Of a stretch of DNA of 64,000 bases, positions 58,876 through 64,000 are shown piece by piece (the stretch's first letter is position 1; each line of letters opens with the position of its first letter). This stretch comes from Vicia villosa (taxonomy: Eukaryota; Streptophyta; Magnoliopsida; Fabales; Fabaceae): assembly GCF_029867415.1 (NCBI RefSeq), contig NW_026705001.1, forward strand, positions 340,501-404,500. The letters are read 5' to 3'. The position numbers and the translations under genes are program-made. The notes beneath the pieces were generated by a model. That model saw nothing but the letters and a program-made list of their open reading frames with translations. It was not told the DNA's origin and did no database searches.

Positions 58876-59799
58876 CTTTTTTATCTAACATATATATTCT
58901 CACATAATATATAACATATTCTCACATACATTAGCTATTATACAAAATCTATAACATATAACAAGCATATTCTCACATAATATATAAACTTTATTCTTTT
59001 AAAAAAAATAGAATGTATAAATCATGTTTTTAATAACTCATGTAACACCCCATATCTACCCCGCAATTATAAGCGAAAATCAGAGTGCACTTAAAAATAT
59101 TCATCAAAGATGGGATGTCACAATTCCACTTAACCAAACAAACATACTTATATTGCATTTAATAAAGATACATAGCATTCGGAACAAAACTTCATTCACC
59201 ATTTACAACTTAAACTTATAAACATCTTTATTATTCAACTTAACACAAGTGTCATCATGGAATACAATAATCAAGTAATAATGACTAATCCCCCCGAGTG
59301 CTACGTATCAGAGCAATGGACACCAACTCGACTTGCCATAAAGCAACATAAAGACTTCACATAAATAACCTCGGACATCCACGACTAATCTTGAGTACCT
59401 GCCCATTTCCCATGGTAGGGGAAATATCAACAAAGGGGTGAGATATCTTACAATATAAAGAAATGCATGATAAATAATATAGGAGATATAAATCATACAT
59501 AATTTCACCACTTCGCATCACATAACATCTTGCAACAAGTTTCACCGCAAAATAACTTATCAATATAATACAGTTTTCAAAACGGCAACGATGTCATTAA
59601 TCACATATTCAAATATACAAGTATGATATCAAATACGTCCCAACAAACACATCATTATCACGTCACAACAAACACCTCGTCATCTCAACAATCCAAACAC
59701 AATTCAAATGCAATTCAAATGCGACTCGAATGTGACTCAAACTTATGCATATGCATGTGGTACCATTGGAGTAAAACTCCCGTCTCAAATAGTTTGCCA

Positions 59800-59872
59800 T
59801 TGGGCCGTCTCAAACATTTGCCACAAGGGCCGTCTCAAACATTTGCCACAAGGGCCGTCTCAAACAATGCAA
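59800..59872. repeat. Short tandem repeat in the gypsy-like LTR
   Basis: About three copies of a 27-bp unit GGCCGTCTCAAACATTTGCC...ACAAG. Confidence 0.9.
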
Positions 59873-59920
59873 TGGATGCGACTCAAATGATGCACATCCA
59901 CAAACACAACTTAAACCACT

Positions 59921-60042
59921 TAATCAACTTAAACGACATAATCAACTTGAACAACATAATCAACTTAAACAACATAATCAACTTAAACAACATAATCAAC
60001 TTAAACAACATAATCAACTTAAACAACATAACCACATCAACT
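59921..60042. repeat. 18-bp tandem array in the gypsy-like LTR
   Basis: Six to seven units of AACATAATCAACTTAAAC, nearly identical in the centre and diverging at both edges. Confidence 0.93.
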
Positions 60043-61773
60043 AAACAACATCAACTCAATGCCAAGGTTCTATGGCAATAACCGTATCATAGTAATTTAC
60101 CACATCTCAATCACATCATCACATCATTTCAACATACAACATCTATTCAACTTCATTCTTATCAACATAATACAAATTATCAATAGTGACCATAGGATCT
60201 ACAACAACAACGACAAATTCCACATACTAGCGACAACGACAATAAATTCATCATGTTAACAACAACCACAAATTCATCATATTATAACAAACATCACCGA
60301 TTCATCATATTGCCAACATCATCAACACATTCATCATATTCCTTAATTCAAGTAATCATCATAACATGTTATATTCATTTTCATATATATTGTTAAGTCA
60401 TCGCATGACATCATCGTCGACTCATACATATCAAATACGCACAATTAATCGCATATAGCATACAACATGTTTATTAATCATGCATATCATCACATACATC
60501 ATTATCTCATTCATCATAATGAAGGTACTTATCATCATCTCAATAACATTGTATCATCATAAGAAAACATACATCAAGTTATACTACAACATGGTTATGT
60601 CAATTCATCGCAAAGAGCATACTTCATATATTAACACAACATAGTTCATCACTTAATCCTAATAAACATAATAGGAGACTATATCATATTAATCATTTTA
60701 TTGCATTATGATATAGTTCATTGCGTTAGCTTTCCAACGCTTTGAACGGCGCCTAAAACGGAGTTACGGATCAAAAGTTACATCATTTCAAAGTTTGGAA
60801 AAAGTTCTGCAAAACAGGGTTCGCGGCGCCAACAGGGTTCGCGGCGCGAACTGAGCGAATTCAAAAATTCCTAAATTTCTGCCAGACAGTTCGCGGCGCG
60901 AACTGGCGATTTCAGAAACCCCTAAAACACGAAAACAGCATACGAATTTCATCCCAAAACCCCTAAACTCAACCCAATCAAGCTGGAAAACACCAATCAT
61001 CACGAACATCCACAGAATACATGTTATAAACACAAATACAACACATATTATGGATCTTCTAACATCACAACATCATTAGGCATCAATTAAACACATTTCC
61101 AATCATCAATTTACACATTTGTTCATAAACCCTAACATCTCTACACACAACTTCCATGGAGAATAACATACAATCTAACCCACCATATACATCATCATGC
61201 CAACCCTTAGAGAGTAAGAACCCCACCCTTACCTTATCAAAAGCTTCATCTTCATCAATGGAGTTCTTCCTCTTCATGCCATAACTTTCTCTTCTTTCTC
61301 CCCTTCTTTCTCTTCTTTCTCTTCTTTCTCTTCTTCTTTCTCTTCTTTTTCCCCAAAATGAGTTATGAGGCCAAACCTCTAAAACCCTAACTCTTACTAT
61401 CCATTCTCACTAATGGGCTTAACCCACAATCCAATCTCTTATGTCATATTTCTTCCACTTAGGCCCAATTCATAATCTCTCTTTAATTAATCAATTAAGC
61501 CAAATAACACACATAATTGAATAATCACATAACATCACGAATATTATTCCCAATAATAATCCACAACTACAATTGCTCCTTAACTTAATTAATACCAACT
61601 CGCAATTGTATTTCTCTGACTAATTAATCCGACCATAAACTTAACTGCTCAAATCAACATGTTAATCCATTACGTTTGTAGAATAATACCGATAAACCTC
61701 GACTTCAACTAATTCCAACGATTAAATCCTTGATTAATCTAATTAAATAATTAATTAGATTCGGGGCGTTATA

Positions 61774-63890
61774 ACTCTCCCCCACTTAGAAAATTTTCGT
61801 CCTCGAAAATCCATCCAACATAACCGTCCTCAACTTCGCTTCCAAGTCTCCAATTCTCAATTGCATTTGACAATACTTTGACAACCAAAACAACTCAATC
61901 TGACTTAAATCCAGTGTCAATTATTCGACATCTCAACGACATACTCTTTAAAAACTTACCAACCACCTCAGGAACCTCCCGGCTTATTAATACTTATGGT
62001 AGCAACAACCTTAACTCGCTTATACATGGAGATACAATCTCACTTCATTAACTTAGCAACAGATTCGTCACTGCTCAACAATACCTTGACATATGATCCT
62101 TAAGGTAGTAACAATCATAATCCTCATATACTTGGGTGTTCAACTCCACACTATTATCGTATTAACAACATTCTCAACACCAGAACACATACTTACTTCC
62201 ATTCTCATAATTATACATGATAATCTTCAACAAACACCAACAGCTCTATCTCCGCCTCGTCATATCACTCTTATAGTGACATCAACATAGCCAGCATACT
62301 CAACTCAGTCATAGTACAAAATATCATTTCTTACTTACAGAGTCCAACAAAAATATCGCGACAACGGAAACCAACTCACTATAACATCAACTTAACAAGA
62401 TTACTCGACGAATACACCCAACTCCACCATCAACTAACAACTCTAGTATTGTCCTTATAAACTCGGCAAAAATACCATATTTCTGATACCTCGTTCTCCT
62501 CTTAACAGCCCACCAAATCATACATGCAGATACAAACATATCCTTCCCTTAGGCTTCCGATACCTAGTTCTTCACCTCTAACAAACACACACGCATAGAA
62601 ACTGCGTCACCTTACACATCTGCTGCGCAACTCTGATAATCCATCTTAAGTCACTGTCCACGTTATATCTTTCCATCAATTGTATGGTTCACAAGTCTTA
62701 ATCTAGTTCAGACTTCTTTAAACATCCATTACCAAAATCGATGCTCACTCGACATCATCAATCCTTCACTTTGCGACGTTATCTCGCCTATAAACCAACT
62801 TCTCTGACCTGTTCGTTACTTCTTAATCATTCATGGATACTTTTCCGTTAATTCCCACCAACTAGAGAACAACTATCTTCACGACGTAACATTCATCCCT
62901 TTATGCACTATCAAGTTAGCAAGACACGTCTATACCATTCAATCATGATTTCGTCTACTATCAACAAGAGATTAAGGGTGATCAAGTCCTCAATTTGTCA
63001 ATAGATAGCCGACAGCCATAATGGAGTATAAACCATCATTACCAACATTAATAATATTCTTTTCCAACTTGTATTCATATCACCAGAAGTACTATAATTC
63101 CATAATTCACTAATCTTCCAAAATCATCCGAAAACGCTAACACCGACGTCTTGCAGCTACCTTCTAAAACACCTCTTATGATACATCAGAACAAAATTCT
63201 TGTACGCCATTATCTGCACTTCTTATTACTGAAATCATACTCATCTCTTTGCACTACCAATTCTTACTCGCGCTTCAGAAAGTTTCAACAACTTCAACGG
63301 CTTCTACTACTGCCTCAATCACTTGCATCAATCTTACAACAATACTCCTTTTAATCACTGATCCAACATCGACATCTTACGCAAGTTTGCTCAACCAATA
63401 ACTTCACAGTCCATCAGCAGCACTGGAACATCGCACTTTCTAAATTCTATCTTCTAGAATTTATTCTCGTTACTTACAGTTAGCTTCAGACACATCCGGA
63501 GCTTGCAACATACTCGCATACCAACAACCTCTACATAGCTCCTCATCCTTCGAGAAGTGAACATCAAAAATCCCTGCTCATCCTCTTCCTCAAGATGCTC
63601 CACTTAATTAAGAACAAAAATCTTAAATCCAAGTCACCTTCGATTCGGAAAACAACAAACTCCAACAACACTTGCACTGTCGCCCTCAGCAGCAATATAC
63701 TAACACCTTACAACTGAACACATTTGAGAAGCATAGCTTCTCCCCCACTTAGCTTCAAACCAACTCCTGCAGACAAACGATCAGAAGAACAACAAGTACC
63801 GATAGTGTTTCACACACTCGTCGTGTACACGGGAATAAACAACATTAGACAACATTGGTCGGACAGACCGACCTGCTCTGATACCACTAT
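61774..63890 (-). other. Interior of the gypsy-like element, no coding capacity seen
   Basis: Only short ORFs occur on either strand and none resembles gag or pol, apart from the pol-end-like phrase beside the PPT (about 61780-61830). The phrase TCTCCCCCACTTAG occurs at both edges (about 61777 and 63739). Confidence 0.6.
63875..63886 (-). other. PBS of the gypsy-like element (initiator tRNA-Met)
   Basis: GCTCTGATACCA on + reads TGGTATCAGAGC on minus, a perfect match to the initiator-Met PBS, and lies 4 nt from the LTR. Confidence 0.9.
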
Positions 63891-64000
63891 TGTAACACCC
63901 CAAATCTACCCCGCAATTATAAGCGAAAATCAGAGTGCACTTAAAAATATTCAGCAAAGATGGGATGTCACAATTCGACTTAACCAAACAAACATACTTA
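63891..64000 (-). repeat. 5' LTR of the gypsy-like element, truncated by the window end
   Basis: The 110 bp visible match 59041-59150 with only a few differences (for example CATCAAAG against CAGCAAAG). Confidence 0.88.

Larger units (their letters stand above)
52280..59040 (-). mobile_element. CACTA (En/Spm) transposon, partial, cut by a gypsy element
   Basis: The terminal sequence CACTACAAAAAATCACG at 52280 is followed by subterminal repeats with ACGTCGC/GTGACATG motifs (52290-52670). Two genes on the minus strand follow: TNPD-type transposase (55287-58802) and a Transposase_24 protein (52912-55145). The opposite terminus is not in the window, because a gypsy-like LTR starts at 59041. The sequence next to 52280 is the 3' flank of small-peptide gene 2. 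Confidence 0.85.
59041..61773 (-). repeat. 3' LTR of the gypsy-like element
   Basis: About 2733 bp, from TGTAACACC to GGGGCGTTATA (the expected CA end reads TA). It includes two short tandem arrays and three TTCGCGGCGC motifs near 60821-60900. A TCTTCTTTCTC-rich tract lies at 61285-61350. Confidence 0.8.
59041..64000 (-). mobile_element. Ty3/gypsy-like LTR element, short interior, runs off the window
   Basis: The LTR at 59041 starts TGTAACACCCCATATCTACC. A second LTR starts at 63891 with TGTAACACCCCAAATCTACC, and the two share about 110 bp almost unchanged up to the window end. On the minus strand TGGTATCAGAGC (63875-63886) is a perfect initiator-Met PBS 4 nt after the LTR. PPT AAGTGGGGGAGAGT (complement of about 61774-61788) precedes the other LTR, after a pol-end-like phrase IFEDENFLSGGEL, as in Tekay-type chromoviruses. 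The 2.1-kb interior has no pol, so the element is non-autonomous. The second duplication lies beyond the window. Confidence 0.82.

Overview
This window is a piece of a plant nuclear genome. It is AT-rich, has introns, and is dominated by nested transposable elements. The Ogre/Tat-like LTR element with a PBS matching tRNA-Arg, the SIRE-type Copia element and the MITE families point to a temperate legume, most likely tribe Fabeae (pea, faba bean, lentil or vetch). The species call is inference. I see one ordinary conserved cellular gene, a UBC22/UBE2S-type ubiquitin-conjugating enzyme (15042-17119, + strand, six coding exons). I also see two unrecognised paralogous 49-residue peptide genes (47529-47678 and 52113-52262) with conserved upstream regions, and a third, orphan promoter copy between them.

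Layout. 1-2284: no convincing gene, only exon-like islands. 2285-4185: a non-autonomous CACTA element with 3-bp target duplication GGA, packed with GCGCTTTT subterminal repeats and holding an 84-nt hairpin. 4186-5000: AT-rich, ending in a Helitron-like 3' terminus. 5340-6055: remnant of a plant-transposon protein. About 6905-10440: a decayed plant-mobile-domain (PMD) element with inverted subterminal repeats, itself hit by two MITEs with 9-bp target duplications. 10450-12800: decayed minus-strand Copia-like material. 12855-13570: stacked MITEs just upstream of UBC22. 13900-17330: UBC22. 18270-19330: 3' end of a Copia element (+), split by a SIRE-like Copia element (minus, 19334-26061, target duplication CTGTA) that has lost most of pol but keeps an envelope-like ORF3.

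26746-46985 is one LINE (L1 type) flanked by a 15-bp target duplication. Its ORF2 endonuclease region is interrupted first by a 616-bp foldback element made of three tRNA-like units (29310-29925, duplication ATATC). It is interrupted again by a 13.8-kb Ogre/Tat-like LTR element (29999-43784, duplication CTTGT) whose 4.4-kb LTRs are almost identical, so this insertion is very young. That element has no pol and must depend on another element in trans.

46986-52279 holds the small-peptide gene pair, separated by a decayed MULE with FAR1, DDE, SWIM and OTU domains (minus). 52280 to about 59040 is one end and the coding region of a CACTA/En-Spm element (TNPD plus Transposase_24 genes, minus), inserted in the 3' flank of the second peptide gene. 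It is cut off by a Ty3/gypsy-like element (59041 to beyond the window end) with 2.7-kb LTRs and a short, apparently non-coding interior. No CRISPR, rRNA or functional tRNA gene was found.
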